Source: Falsirhodobacter deserti (GTDB taxonomy: Bacteria; Pseudomonadota; Alphaproteobacteria; Rhodobacterales; Rhodobacteraceae). From it: a DNA stretch of 64,000 bases. The stretch spans positions 59,930 to 123,929 of the forward strand of contig NZ_ML137219.1 of the NCBI RefSeq assembly GCF_004015795.1, written 5' to 3'. Every line of letters begins with the position of its first letter. Within the stretch, counting starts at the first letter, position 1. Below are positions 46,549-54,893 of the stretch, piece by piece. The notes under the pieces were generated by a model, which did not search any database, had not been told where the DNA came from, and saw only the letters and a list, made by a program, of their open reading frames with translations. A program made the position numbers and the translations under genes.

Positions 46549-47913
46549 CAGGCCGCTGAAGAAGTCGATCCTTGGCCTTCTCCGAGGAACATGATTCACC
46601 GTCGGGGGACCAAGGCGGGGGTGATGATGCGCGGCACTGACGACACGAGCGGGTCGCTGTTCAGCTATGTTGATCTCGATGCGCGCATTCCGGCACGGCA
46701 TCCGCTGCGCAAGATCAGGCAGGTGGTGAACGAGGCGCTGGCCAGCCTGGATGCCGAGTTCGCAGCGCTCTATACCGATTTCGGTCGCCCCTCGATCGCA
46801 CCGGAGCGGCTGATCAGGGCCTGCCTGCTCCAGATCCTGTTCTCGGTCCGCTCTGAACGGCAGCTGATGGAGCAGATGCAGTATAACCTGCTGTTCCGGT
46901 GGTTCGTGGGGCTCGGCATCGACGACCAGATCTGGGTTCCGACGGTGTTCACGAAGAACCGCGACCGGCTGCTGACGACCGAGATGTCGCGCAAGGTGAT
47001 GGCCGCGATCCTGGCGCACCGGGAGGTCGCGCCGCTTCTGTCGGACGAACATTTTTCGGTTGACGGCACGCTGGTCAAGGCCTGGGCCTCGATGAAGAGC
47101 TTCCAGCTCAAGCCGGACATCTCCCGGCCTGATGACGAGGGACCGAGCGACCCGCCTTCACCAGCCACGACCGCCGCCGACCAACCTGAACAGGTCCAGA
47201 CAGGGACAGACGCGATGCCCCGCCCCACCCGCCAGCACCGCAACGCTGAGATCAACTTCCGGGGCGAGAAGCGTTCGAACGCCACCCATGCCTCGACCAC
47301 CGATCCGGACGCCCGCCTCTACAAGAAATCGCCCGGCACCGGGGCGATACTGTGCTTCATCGGCCATGCTCTGATGGAGAACCGCTCGGGCCTGATCGTG
47401 CAGGGCGATCTGACCGAAGCGGACGGCCGAGCCGAACGGCGTGCCGCGCTCGACATGGTGCATCGCCACTCTCCCGGATCGACCCGCAGGCTGACCCTTG
47501 GGGCGGACAAGGGATATGACGCCGCCACGTTTGTCGCTGATCTGCGACAGGCCTGCGTGACACCGCATGTCGCGCAGAAATCGCGTTGTTCAGCGATTGA
47601 TAGGCGAACCACCCGGCACAAGGGTTATGCCCTGTCCCTCAAGCATCGGAAGCGGATCGAGGAGGCGTTCGGGTGGGCCAAGACGGTCGGCGGCATGGCT
47701 CAGACTGTTTATCGCGGCGTCGAACGAGTGCGCTCCCGCTTCGTTTTGACGATGGCGGCCAACAACCTTGCACGGCTGCCCCGATTGCTGACCGCATGAA
47801 GCCAAAAGCGGTATCAGCCGCGCACACCCTTCGCCCCGATAGGCCGGAAGCTCGATGCAGCCGGGCCCATCCGAAGAAAACCGTTCCGCCCCGGCGACTT
47901 CTTCAGCGGCCTG
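46549..47913 (+). mobile_element. IS5-family insertion sequence, complete
   Basis: A 1365-bp element bounded by perfect 19-bp inverted repeats CAGGCCGCTGAAGAAGTCG (46549-46567 and complement 47895-47913). It is flanked by the 4-bp direct repeat TTAG (46545-46548 and 47914-47917), which fits the YTAR target of the IS5 group. One transposase ORF fills it, intact. It separates pobR from pcaR without breaking either. Confidence 0.93.
46591..47799 (+). CDS. IS5-family DDE transposase
   Basis: A 402-residue transposase. N-terminal DUF772 region (PSIAPERLIRACLLQILFSVRSERQLMEQMQYNLLFRWFVGL), then the DDE triad in HFSVDGTLVKAWAS, LTLGADKGYDAATF and KRIEEAFGWAKTVGG. No stop or frameshift, so it may be active. 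The start is uncertain: ATG 46591 or ATG 46627 (MRGTDDTSG), the latter resembling related transposases. Confidence 0.92.
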   Translation: MIHRRGTKAGVMMRGTDDTSGSLFSYVDLDARIPARHPLRKIRQVVNEALASLDAEFAALYTDFGRPSIAPERLIRACLLQILFSVRSERQLMEQMQYNLLFRWFVGLGIDDQIWVPTVFTKNRDRLLTTEMSRKVMAAILAHREVAPLLSDEHFSVDGTLVKAWASMKSFQLKPDISRPDDEGPSDPPSPATTAADQPEQVQTGTDAMPRPTRQHRNAEINFRGEKRSNATHASTTDPDARLYKKSPGTGAILCFIGHALMENRSGLIVQGDLTEADGRAERRAALDMVHRHSPGSTRRLTLGADKGYDAATFVADLRQACVTPHVAQKSRCSAIDRRTTRHKGYALSLKHRKRIEEAFGWAKTVGGMAQTVYRGVERVRSRFVLTMAANNLARLPRLLTA

Positions 47914-48663
47914 TTAGGTCAGCACCTTGCGCAATTCGTCCCGGATCAGGCGCAGCGGGGCAAGATAGCGGTCGGCCAGATCCTCGGGGCGGGCTTGCGT
48001 GGCGGGCAGGCCAAGGTTCATGGCCGCCACCACGCGCCCCCGCGCATCCAGAAGCGGAACGGCAATGGATCGCAGGCCCACCTCCACCTCCTGATCGATC
48101 AGGGCGTACCCGTCGGCGCGGGCCTGCGCAATACGGGCCATGACGGCTTCGGGATCGGTCAGCGTGTGCGGGGTGCGCGGGGCCATCGGGCCAAGGCGGG
48201 CGCGGGCCTCGTCCTCGGGGAGGGCGGCCAGCAGCACGCGCCCCATGGATGTGCAGAAGGCAGGCAGGCGGCTGCCCGGCATCAGCGCGATCGACATCAC
48301 CTTGCGCTGCGCGGCGCGGGCGACATACACGATTTCCCCCCGATCAAGAATGGACACCGAAGTGCTTTCGCCAAGCTGGTCCGACAGCCTGTCCAGCCAC
48401 GGCTGCACCACCCCCGGAAGCGGCATCGTGGCAAGGCAGGCGGTGCCAAGGCGCAGCACATGCGGGGTCAGCGTGAAGTATTTCCCGTCATAACGGGCGT
48501 AGCCCAGATCGGCCAGCGTCAGCAGGCAGCGGCGGGCGGTGGCACGGTCCAGATCCGCCCGCTCGGCGGCCTCGGTGATTGTCAGGCGGGGGCGGTCGGC
48601 GGTGAACGCCTCGATCACGCGCAGGCCCTTGGCAAGGCCACCCATCGTGTCACGCTTTTCCAT
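47914..48663 (-). CDS. pcaR: IclR-family regulator of protocatechuate genes, PcaR-like
   Basis: A 249-residue IclR protein: N-terminal winged helix (LAKGLRVIEAFTADRPRLTITEAAERADLDRATARRCLLTL) and C-terminal effector domain (DLGYARYDGKYF, AFCTSMGRVLLAALP). It diverges from pcaIJF and is predicted to activate them with 3-oxoadipate. ATG 48663 is preferred; GTG 48669 is possible. The stop TAA is formed from the TTAG copy at the IS edge. Confidence 0.9.
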   Translation of the reverse strand: MEKRDTMGGLAKGLRVIEAFTADRPRLTITEAAERADLDRATARRCLLTLADLGYARYDGKYFTLTPHVLRLGTACLATMPLPGVVQPWLDRLSDQLGESTSVSILDRGEIVYVARAAQRKVMSIALMPGSRLPAFCTSMGRVLLAALPEDEARARLGPMAPRTPHTLTDPEAVMARIAQARADGYALIDQEVEVGLRSIAVPLLDARGRVVAAMNLGLPATQARPEDLADRYLAPLRLIRDELRKVLT

Positions 48664-48675
48664 TTCCACCCCGAT

Positions 48676-48712
48676 TTGTGCGAATAACGAACAAAGTAAG
48701 CATATCGCACAA
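48676..48712. promoter_or_regulatory. PcaR-type operator region before pcaIJF
   Basis: Inverted arms TTGTGCGA and TCGCACAA, 21 nt apart. On the minus strand 48692-48678 reads GTTCGTTATTCGCAC, which differs at two positions from the 15-bp PcaR site GTTCGATAATCGCAC as recalled from Pseudomonas work. A second partial copy, ATATCGCAC, lies at 48702-48710. Confidence 0.65.
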
Positions 48713-48770
48713 GAACGTTGAGGTCGACCGCCGTCCTGCCTACCTTCGCCAAAGAATGAAGGAGGAGAGC

Positions 48771-49490
48771 ATGGACAAAACAGTCCCGTCCTTGGCCGAG
48801 GCGGTGAAAGCCGTTCCCGATGGCGCGGTGGTGATGATCGGCGGCTTCGGCGGTTCCGGCGCCCCGATCGAGCTGATCCACGCGCTGATCGACCGGTTCC
48901 GCGAAACCGGCAGCCCGAAGAACCTGACCGTTGTGAACAACAACGCAGGCAACGGGCGCATCGGCATCGCCGCGATGATCGATGCGGGAATGGTCGCCAA
49001 GATGGTCTGTTCCTTCCCGCGATCGTCTGATCCGCGCGCCTTCACCGAGGCGTATCTGGAGGGCCGCGTCGCGCTGGAATTGGTGCCGCAGGGAACGCTG
49101 GCCGAACGCATCCGCGCGGGCGGGGCGGGCATTCCGGCCTTCTATACCCCCACCTCCTATGGCACGGAACTTGCCGAAGGAAAGCCGGTCGCGGAATTCG
49201 ACGGCAAACCCTATGTGCAGGAACGCTGGCTGAAGGCCGATGTGGCGCTGATCAAGGCGCACAAGGGCGATACGATGGGCAACCTGACCTATCGCCTTGC
49301 CGCGCGCAACTTCAGCCCGCTGATGTGCATGGCCGCCGCCACCACCATCGTGCAGGTTTCCGAACTGCTTGAACCGGGCGGGATCGATCCCGAACAGGTC
49401 ATCACCCCCGGCATCTTCGTCGATCACGTGGTGCAGGTGACGAACCCGCAACAGGAAGAGGCCCTGATCCGCGAGGGGGCGGTGCATTGA
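48771..49490 (+). CDS. pcaI: 3-oxoadipate CoA-transferase subunit A
   Basis: A 239-residue CoA-transferase alpha subunit (GAVVMIGGFGGSGAPIELIHALI, VVNNNAGNGRIGIAAMI, SFPRSSDPRAFTEAYLEGRVALELVPQGTLAERIRAGGAG). With PcaJ it moves CoA from succinyl-CoA to 3-oxoadipate. GGAGGAGAGC precedes ATG 48771. First gene of pcaIJF; its TGA overlaps the pcaJ ATG. Confidence 0.95.
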   Translation: MDKTVPSLAEAVKAVPDGAVVMIGGFGGSGAPIELIHALIDRFRETGSPKNLTVVNNNAGNGRIGIAAMIDAGMVAKMVCSFPRSSDPRAFTEAYLEGRVALELVPQGTLAERIRAGGAGIPAFYTPTSYGTELAEGKPVAEFDGKPYVQERWLKADVALIKAHKGDTMGNLTYRLAARNFSPLMCMAAATTIVQVSELLEPGGIDPEQVITPGIFVDHVVQVTNPQQEEALIREGAVH

Positions 49491-50155
49491 TGAAACTGAA
49501 CAACGCACAGATGGCCTGGCGTGCCGCGCAGGACATTCAGGACGGCGCTTACGTGAACCTTGGCATCGGCGCGCCCGAAATGGTGGCCCGATACAGCGTT
49601 GAAGGCCGCACGGTCATCTATCACACCGAAAACGGCCTTCTCAACTTCGGCGAGGCCCCGCCCGCCGGGCAGGAGGACTGGGACCTGATCAACGCCGGCA
49701 AGCGCGCCGTGACGCTGAAGCCGGGGGCAAGCTTCTTCCACCATGCCGACAGCTTTGCCATGGTGCGGGGCGGGCATCTGGATGTCGCGATCCTTGGCGC
49801 CTACCAGATCGCGCAGAACGGCGATCTGGCCAACTGGCGCGTGGGATCGAAGGGCGTTCCCGCCGTGGGCGGCGCGATGGATCTGGTGCACGGGGCAAAG
49901 CAGGTCTGCGTCATCACAGATCACGTGACCAAGGATGGCCAGCCCAAGCTGGTGGAGGCCTGCACCTTCCCGCTGACCGGCGTCGGCTGCGTGACCCGCA
50001 TCTATACCAGCCTTGCCGTGGTGGACATCGCCGGTGGCCGCTTCATCCTGCGCGAAAAGCTGGCGGGGATGAGCTTGGACGAACTGCAATCCCAGACCGG
50101 CGCGACCCTTCACACCGAAGGCGACGTGGCCGATCTTTCCGTGCCGGAGCTTTGA
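49490..50155 (+). CDS. pcaJ: 3-oxoadipate CoA-transferase subunit B
   Basis: A 221-residue CoA-transferase beta subunit. The catalytic glutamate is in YHTENGLLNFGEAP; GGHLDVAILGAYQIAQNGDLANWRVGSKGVPAVGGAMDLVHGAKQV is family-typical. The start is taken as ATG 49490, overlapping the pcaI stop by one base (TGATG). It acts only as a complex with PcaI. Confidence 0.95.
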   Translation: MKLNNAQMAWRAAQDIQDGAYVNLGIGAPEMVARYSVEGRTVIYHTENGLLNFGEAPPAGQEDWDLINAGKRAVTLKPGASFFHHADSFAMVRGGHLDVAILGAYQIAQNGDLANWRVGSKGVPAVGGAMDLVHGAKQVCVITDHVTKDGQPKLVEACTFPLTGVGCVTRIYTSLAVVDIAGGRFILREKLAGMSLDELQSQTGATLHTEGDVADLSVPEL

Positions 50156-50156
50156 G

Positions 50157-51350
50157 ATGACCGAAGCCTATATCTGCGATTATATCCGCACGCCCATCGG
50201 GCGGTTCGGGGGCGCGCTTGCCACCGTTCGCGCCGATGATCTGGGCGCGATCCCCCTGAAGGCCCTGATGGAACGCAATCCCGGCACCGACTGGGCCGCG
50301 GTGGAGGATGTGATCTTCGGCTGCGCCAACCAGGCGGGCGAGGATAACCGCAACGTGGCGCGCATGTCCTCGCTTCTGGCGGGCCTGCCGGTGGAGGTGA
50401 CGGGCACCACCATCAACCGTCTTTGCGGATCGGGGATGGATGCGGTGTTGATGGCGGCGCGGGCCATCCGCGCCGGCGAGGCCGACCTGCTGATCGCGGG
50501 CGGCGTGGAAAGCATGTCGCGCGCGCCCTTCGTGATGCCCAAGGCCGAAACCGCCTTTTCCCGCAACGCCGAGATCTTTGACACGACCATCGGCTGGCGC
50601 TTCGTGAACCCGGCGATGAAGGCGCAATACGGCGTGGATTCCATGCCGCAAACCGGCCAGAACGTGGCGGACGATTTCGGCGTCAGCCGCGAGGATCAGG
50701 ACGCGATGGCCCTCGCCTCGCAGCAAAAGGCTGCGGCGGCGCAGGAAAACGGCCGTCTGGCGCAGGAAATCACGCCTGTGACCATTCCGCAGCGCAAGGG
50801 CGATCCGGTGGTGGTGACGCGGGACGAACATCCGCGCCAAACCTCGGCCGAGGCACTGGCGAAGCTGCGTCCGCTGTTTGCGAACGGATCGGTCACGGCG
50901 GGCAACGCCTCGGGCGTGAATGACGGTGCGGCGGCGCTGATCATCGCCAGTGCCGAGGCAGCAAAGAAGCACGGCCTGACCCCTATCGCCCGCATCCTTG
51001 GCGGGGCGGCGGCGGGCGTTGCCCCGCGCATCATGGGGTTCGGCCCCGCACCTGCCGCAAAGAAGCTGATGGCGCGGCTGGGGCTGACGCAGGCCGCATT
51101 CGACGTGATCGAGCTGAACGAGGCGTTTGCCGCGCAGGGCCTTGCCACGCTGCGCGATCTGGGCATCGCCGATGACGATGCACGTGTGAACCCCAATGGC
51201 GGGGCCATCGCGCTTGGCCACCCGCTTGGCATGTCGGGCGCACGGATCACGGGCAGCACCGCGCTGGACCTGAAGCCGGGGCAGAAGGGCCTTGCGATGA
51301 TGTGCATCGGCGTGGGGCAGGGCATCGCCATCGCGGTGGAGCGGGTCTAG
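50157..51350 (+). CDS. pcaF: 3-oxoadipyl-CoA thiolase
   Basis: A 397-residue thiolase that cleaves 3-oxoadipyl-CoA to succinyl-CoA and acetyl-CoA. Nucleophile C90 in INRLCGSGMDAV; GGVESMSRAPFVM; NEAFAAQGLA; GGAIALGHPLGMSGAR. The last active-site motif reads MCIGVGQG instead of the usual CxGGGQG. It starts one base after the pcaJ stop. Its stop shares CTAG with the convergent pcaQ stop. Confidence 0.95.
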   Translation: MTEAYICDYIRTPIGRFGGALATVRADDLGAIPLKALMERNPGTDWAAVEDVIFGCANQAGEDNRNVARMSSLLAGLPVEVTGTTINRLCGSGMDAVLMAARAIRAGEADLLIAGGVESMSRAPFVMPKAETAFSRNAEIFDTTIGWRFVNPAMKAQYGVDSMPQTGQNVADDFGVSREDQDAMALASQQKAAAAQENGRLAQEITPVTIPQRKGDPVVVTRDEHPRQTSAEALAKLRPLFANGSVTAGNASGVNDGAAALIIASAEAAKKHGLTPIARILGGAAAGVAPRIMGFGPAPAAKKLMARLGLTQAAFDVIELNEAFAAQGLATLRDLGIADDDARVNPNGGAIALGHPLGMSGARITGSTALDLKPGQKGLAMMCIGVGQGIAIAVERV

Positions 51351-52231
51351 ACCAGCCCCCGCGCAAGGCGGACAAGGCTGTCCTGCGCCACGTCCGCGTC
51401 TTCGCCCTGCGTGATGCCCACGGGGCCGGACAGGAATCCGGCGCCAAGACGCAGGGCGATCATGTCGCCCCGCGCAACCTCGGCATGGATCACACCTGCC
51501 GAAATCAGCCATGCCGCATCCGAGGCCAGCACCAGCCCCCGCCCGATCGCGAGCGAGACGGTTTCAAAGGCCGGACGGATGCGCCCGAACCCCTGCGAGG
51601 CGATCCAGTCCTCCACCCCCCGCCGGATGATCGCGCCTTCGGGCGGCAGGATCAGCGGCACCCGCGTCAGCAGATCAATGGCGGGATGGCCGGCAAGGGG
51701 ATGGCCGGGGCGCAGGGCCAGCACCACCTCCTCGTCGTAAAGATGGGTGAAGGACAGGCCCGCGATTTCCGCCGCGCCGGGCATCCGGCCGATCATCAGG
51801 TCGATCCGCCCTTCGCGCAGATGCCGCAGCAGGTAATCATGAGAGCCGGAGATGAGCGACAGCACCGTTTCCGGCCGCGCCTGCCGGAAGGCAAGGGCCA
51901 GCGCGGGAAACAGCCGTGTGGCCACCGTCGGCAGAACGCCCACCCGCAGGCCCGCACGGGCGGCACCGGGATGCAGCGCGGCGGCCCCCGCCTCCAGTAT
52001 CTGAACCGCTTCGGCGGCATGACGGCGGAACGAAAGTCCCGCCTCGGTCAGGATCAGGCGGCGCCCCTGCCGCAGGAAAAGCTGCGCGCCCAGCAGCGTC
52101 TCAAGCTCGGCCAGGGTGCGGGACAGGGCGGGCTGGGTCAGCCCCTGTTCGCGGGCAACGGCAGACAGGTTGCCTTCCGCCGCGATGGCAAGAAAACTGC
52201 GGACATGGCGCAGCTTGATGGCGGGATGCAT
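51347..52231 (-). CDS. pcaQ: LysR-family activator PcaQ
   Basis: A 294-residue LysR regulator: N-terminal helix-turn-helix (IKLRHVRSFLAIAAEGNLSAVAREQGLTQPALSRTLAELE) and effector domain (GVLPTVATRLFPALALAFRQ). It diverges from pcaDCHGB by 83 bp, the standard place of pcaQ in alphaproteobacteria, and should activate that operon with 3-carboxymuconolactone-type inducers. TTATGGA occurs twice in the gap (52243 and 52296 areas); a textbook PcaQ site was not found. Confidence 0.92.
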   Translation of the reverse strand: MHPAIKLRHVRSFLAIAAEGNLSAVAREQGLTQPALSRTLAELETLLGAQLFLRQGRRLILTEAGLSFRRHAAEAVQILEAGAAALHPGAARAGLRVGVLPTVATRLFPALALAFRQARPETVLSLISGSHDYLLRHLREGRIDLMIGRMPGAAEIAGLSFTHLYDEEVVLALRPGHPLAGHPAIDLLTRVPLILPPEGAIIRRGVEDWIASQGFGRIRPAFETVSLAIGRGLVLASDAAWLISAGVIHAEVARGDMIALRLGAGFLSGPVGITQGEDADVAQDSLVRLARGLV

Positions 52232-52314
52232 AGCGGCCTCGTTATGGAAAGGGCTTCATTTTGCATTAGGCGCGGCCCTTTCGATGTGCAAGATTATGGA
52301 CAGAGGAGGACGTG

Positions 52315-53100
52315 ATGCAAGCACTGATGCGCCCGTGGGGTGTGATGCACTATGCCGCCAGCGGCCCCGAAGATGGTCCGGCGGTGGTTTTCGCCAATTC
52401 GCTTGGCACCGATCTGCGTCTTTGGGATGCGTTGCTGCCCTTGCTTCCGGCGGGCCTGCGGCTGATCCGGTATGACAAGCGCGGGCACGGGCTGTCGGAT
52501 GCCGGCCCTGATGACGGGATCGAAGGGCTGGCGCAGGATGTGGCCGCGCTGATCGAACATGCGGCGCGCGGGCCGGTGGTTCTGGTCGGCCTGTCGATCG
52601 GCGGGCTGATCGCGCAGCAGGTGGCTGCCACGCGTCCCGACCTTCTGCGCGGGCTGGTCCTGTCGAACACGGCGGCGAAGCTTGGCACCGCCGAAAGCTG
52701 GCAGGCGCGGATCACGGCTGTTCGCGAAAACGGCATGGCCGCCATCGCGCCCGCCGTGATGGAACGTTGGTTCGCCCCGGCTTTCCTTGACCGCCCCGAA
52801 CGCGCCCTGTGGCAGCGGATGATGGAACGGACGGACCCCGATGGCTATGTCGCCGCATGCCGCGCGCTGGCCGCGGCGGATCTGACGGCCAGCACCCGCG
52901 CGTTGCGCCTGCCCACGATCGTGATCGGCGGCAGTGCTGATGGTGCCTCTCCGCCCGCGGTGGTGGAGGCGACGGCGGCGCTGATCGAGGGCGCGTCGTT
53001 TCACATGATCCCCGATACCGGCCACCTGCCACCCGTGGAAGCCCCGCGCGCCATGGCCGATATCCTGACCCCCTTCCTGCAAAGGATCTTCCATGTCTGA
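52315..53100 (+). CDS. pcaD: 3-oxoadipate enol-lactonase
   Basis: A 261-residue alpha/beta hydrolase that opens the enol-lactone to 3-oxoadipate. Nucleophile motif VGLSIGGLIAQ, oxyanion-region FANSLGTDLRLWD, and the histidine in DTGHLPPVEAP. GAGGAGGACG precedes; ATG 52315 is preferred to GTG 52312. First gene of pcaDCHGB; overlaps pcaC by 8 nt. Confidence 0.95.
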   Translation: MQALMRPWGVMHYAASGPEDGPAVVFANSLGTDLRLWDALLPLLPAGLRLIRYDKRGHGLSDAGPDDGIEGLAQDVAALIEHAARGPVVLVGLSIGGLIAQQVAATRPDLLRGLVLSNTAAKLGTAESWQARITAVRENGMAAIAPAVMERWFAPAFLDRPERALWQRMMERTDPDGYVAACRALAAADLTASTRALRLPTIVIGGSADGASPPAVVEATAALIEGASFHMIPDTGHLPPVEAPRAMADILTPFLQRIFHV

Positions 53101-53473
53101 GCTGACCGAAACCGGCATGACCACCCGCCGCCGCGTGCTGGGCGATGCCCATGTGGACCGCGCCGAGGCTGCGAAAACCGACTTCGACCTGCCCTTTCAG
53201 ACCCTGATCACCGATGCCGCTTGGGCGCATGTGTGGTCGCGCGACACGATCAGCCTGCGCGAACGGTCGATGCTGACCATCGCGTTGCTGGCGGGCCTTG
53301 GGAACGATCACGAACTTGCCATGCATGTGCGCGCCACGCGCAACACCGGCGCCAGCGCCGAGGACATCACGGAGGCGCTGCTGCACGTCGCCATCTATGC
53401 CGGCGTTCCGCGCGCCAATCACGCGATCAAGATCGCCAAGGAAACCCTTGCCGAGATGGAGGCCGAAGGATGA
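53093..53473 (+). CDS. pcaC: 4-carboxymuconolactone decarboxylase
   Basis: A 126-residue AhpD-fold CMD protein ([61 protein letters not shown]). It decarboxylates 4-carboxymuconolactone to the enol-lactone used by PcaD. It overlaps pcaD by 8 nt and pcaH by 4 nt, so translation of the operon is coupled. Confidence 0.96.
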   Translation: MSELTETGMTTRRRVLGDAHVDRAEAAKTDFDLPFQTLITDAAWAHVWSRDTISLRERSMLTIALLAGLGNDHELAMHVRATRNTGASAEDITEALLHVAIYAGVPRANHAIKIAKETLAEMEAEG

Positions 53474-54273
53474 CCCAGGATACCCAGATCAAGCCGCATA
53501 TCGGCAACGCGGCGGGGGATCACCCGCACCCGCATCCGGGCCGGCCCGCCGATGATGCCCGCCACCCGCTGATCCACCGCGACCGCGACTGGCATCCGCA
53601 GGCCTATACCCCCGGCTACAAGACCTCGGTCACGCGGGCGCCGTCGCGGGCGCTGATCTCCATGCCCTCCACCCTGTCGGAACAGACGGGGCCCGCCTTC
53701 GGCCACAACATGCTGGGGGAGTTGGACAACAACCTGATCCTGAACTTCACCGGCCAGCCTGCCATCGGTGAACGGATCATCGTGCATGGCCGCGTGCTGG
53801 ACGAGATGGGCCGCCCCGTTCCCGGCGTGCTGGTGGAGGTGTGGCAGGCCAATGCCGGTGGCCGCTATCGCCACAAGAAGGACGGCTATCTTGCGCCGCT
53901 GGACCCAAATTTCGGCGGATGCGGGCGCACCATCACGGCGGAAGACGGCAGCTATGAATTCCTGACCGTGCGCCCCGGCGCCTATCCATGGCCGAACCGC
54001 GTGAACGACTGGCGGCCGATGCATATCCACATGTCGGTCTTCGGGTCCGGCTTCGGGCAGCGGCTGATCACGCAGCTGTATTTCGAGGGGGATCCGCTGA
54101 TCGCCCGCTGCCCGATCGTGGGCACCATCGGCCAGCAGAAGGCGGTGGAATCGCTGGTGGCGCCGCTGGACATGAACCGCGCGATCCCGATGGACTGCCT
54201 TGCCTACAAGTTCGACGTGGTGCTGCGGGGCCGCCGCCAGTCCGTCTTCGAAAACCGCATGGAGGGGATGTGA
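53470..54273 (+). CDS. pcaH: Protocatechuate 3,4-dioxygenase beta subunit
   Basis: A 267-residue intradiol dioxygenase subunit that carries the non-haem Fe(III). Tyrosine and histidine ligand regions are visible: [24 protein letters not shown] and [24 protein letters not shown]. It opens protocatechuate to 3-carboxy-cis,cis-muconate with PcaG. ATG 53470 overlaps the pcaC stop; its own TGA overlaps pcaG. Confidence 0.96.
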   Translation: MTQDTQIKPHIGNAAGDHPHPHPGRPADDARHPLIHRDRDWHPQAYTPGYKTSVTRAPSRALISMPSTLSEQTGPAFGHNMLGELDNNLILNFTGQPAIGERIIVHGRVLDEMGRPVPGVLVEVWQANAGGRYRHKKDGYLAPLDPNFGGCGRTITAEDGSYEFLTVRPGAYPWPNRVNDWRPMHIHMSVFGSGFGQRLITQLYFEGDPLIARCPIVGTIGQQKAVESLVAPLDMNRAIPMDCLAYKFDVVLRGRRQSVFENRMEGM

Positions 54274-54884
54274 TGCAGCCGCTTTATCACCTGAAGGAAA
54301 CCCCGTCGCAGACGGCCGGACCTTACGTTCACATCGGGCTGGTGCCGAACCTGTTGGGCATCACCGGCATCTATCCGCACGATCTCGGGGCCTCCCCCAT
54401 CAATGACGGCGCGAAGGGAGAGGTGATCACCATCACCGGCACCGTGCGTGACGGGGCGGGGATGATCCTGCGCGATGCGCTGATGGAAAGTTGGCAGGCC
54501 GACGCGGACGGCATCTTTCCGGGCAACGATCCGCGCGGGCAGGCCGATCCCAACGTTTCGGGCTGGGCGCGCATCGTGGCCGATTTCGAAACCGGCGAAT
54601 GGGTGCTGCGCACGGTCAAGCCCGGCCGCGTTCCCGCCCCCGACGGGCGGATGATGACGCCGCATATCGCGCTGTGGGTCGTGGCGCGCGGCATCAACCT
54701 TGGCCTGCAAACCCGCATCTGCTTCGAGGACGAGGAGGAGGCGAACGCCGCCTGTCCCGTTCTTGGACGGATCGAACATCGGGACCGCGTTTCCACGCTG
54801 CTGGCGAAGAAGACGGGGCCTTCCGCCTATCGCTTCGATGTGATCCTTCAGGGGCCGGACGAAACCGTGTTCTTCGACATGTAA
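54273..54884 (+). CDS. pcaG: Protocatechuate 3,4-dioxygenase alpha subunit
   Basis: A 203-residue intradiol dioxygenase alpha subunit (LKETPSQTAGPYVHIGLVPN, DALMESWQADADGIFPGND, PHIALWVVARGINLGLQTRICFEDE). It lacks the full metal set, as normal for alpha subunits, and shapes the active site of PcaH. It starts on the last base of the pcaH stop (TGATG). Confidence 0.96.
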   Translation: MQPLYHLKETPSQTAGPYVHIGLVPNLLGITGIYPHDLGASPINDGAKGEVITITGTVRDGAGMILRDALMESWQADADGIFPGNDPRGQADPNVSGWARIVADFETGEWVLRTVKPGRVPAPDGRMMTPHIALWVVARGINLGLQTRICFEDEEEANAACPVLGRIEHRDRVSTLLAKKTGPSAYRFDVILQGPDETVFFDM

Positions 54885-54893
54885 GGAGGGGCG

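Noticed and set aside
52232..52314. PcaQ binding site of the ATAACC-N4-GGTTAA type
   Set aside because: Only partial half-matches (TTATGGA) are present between pcaQ and pcaD; not enough to annotate a site.
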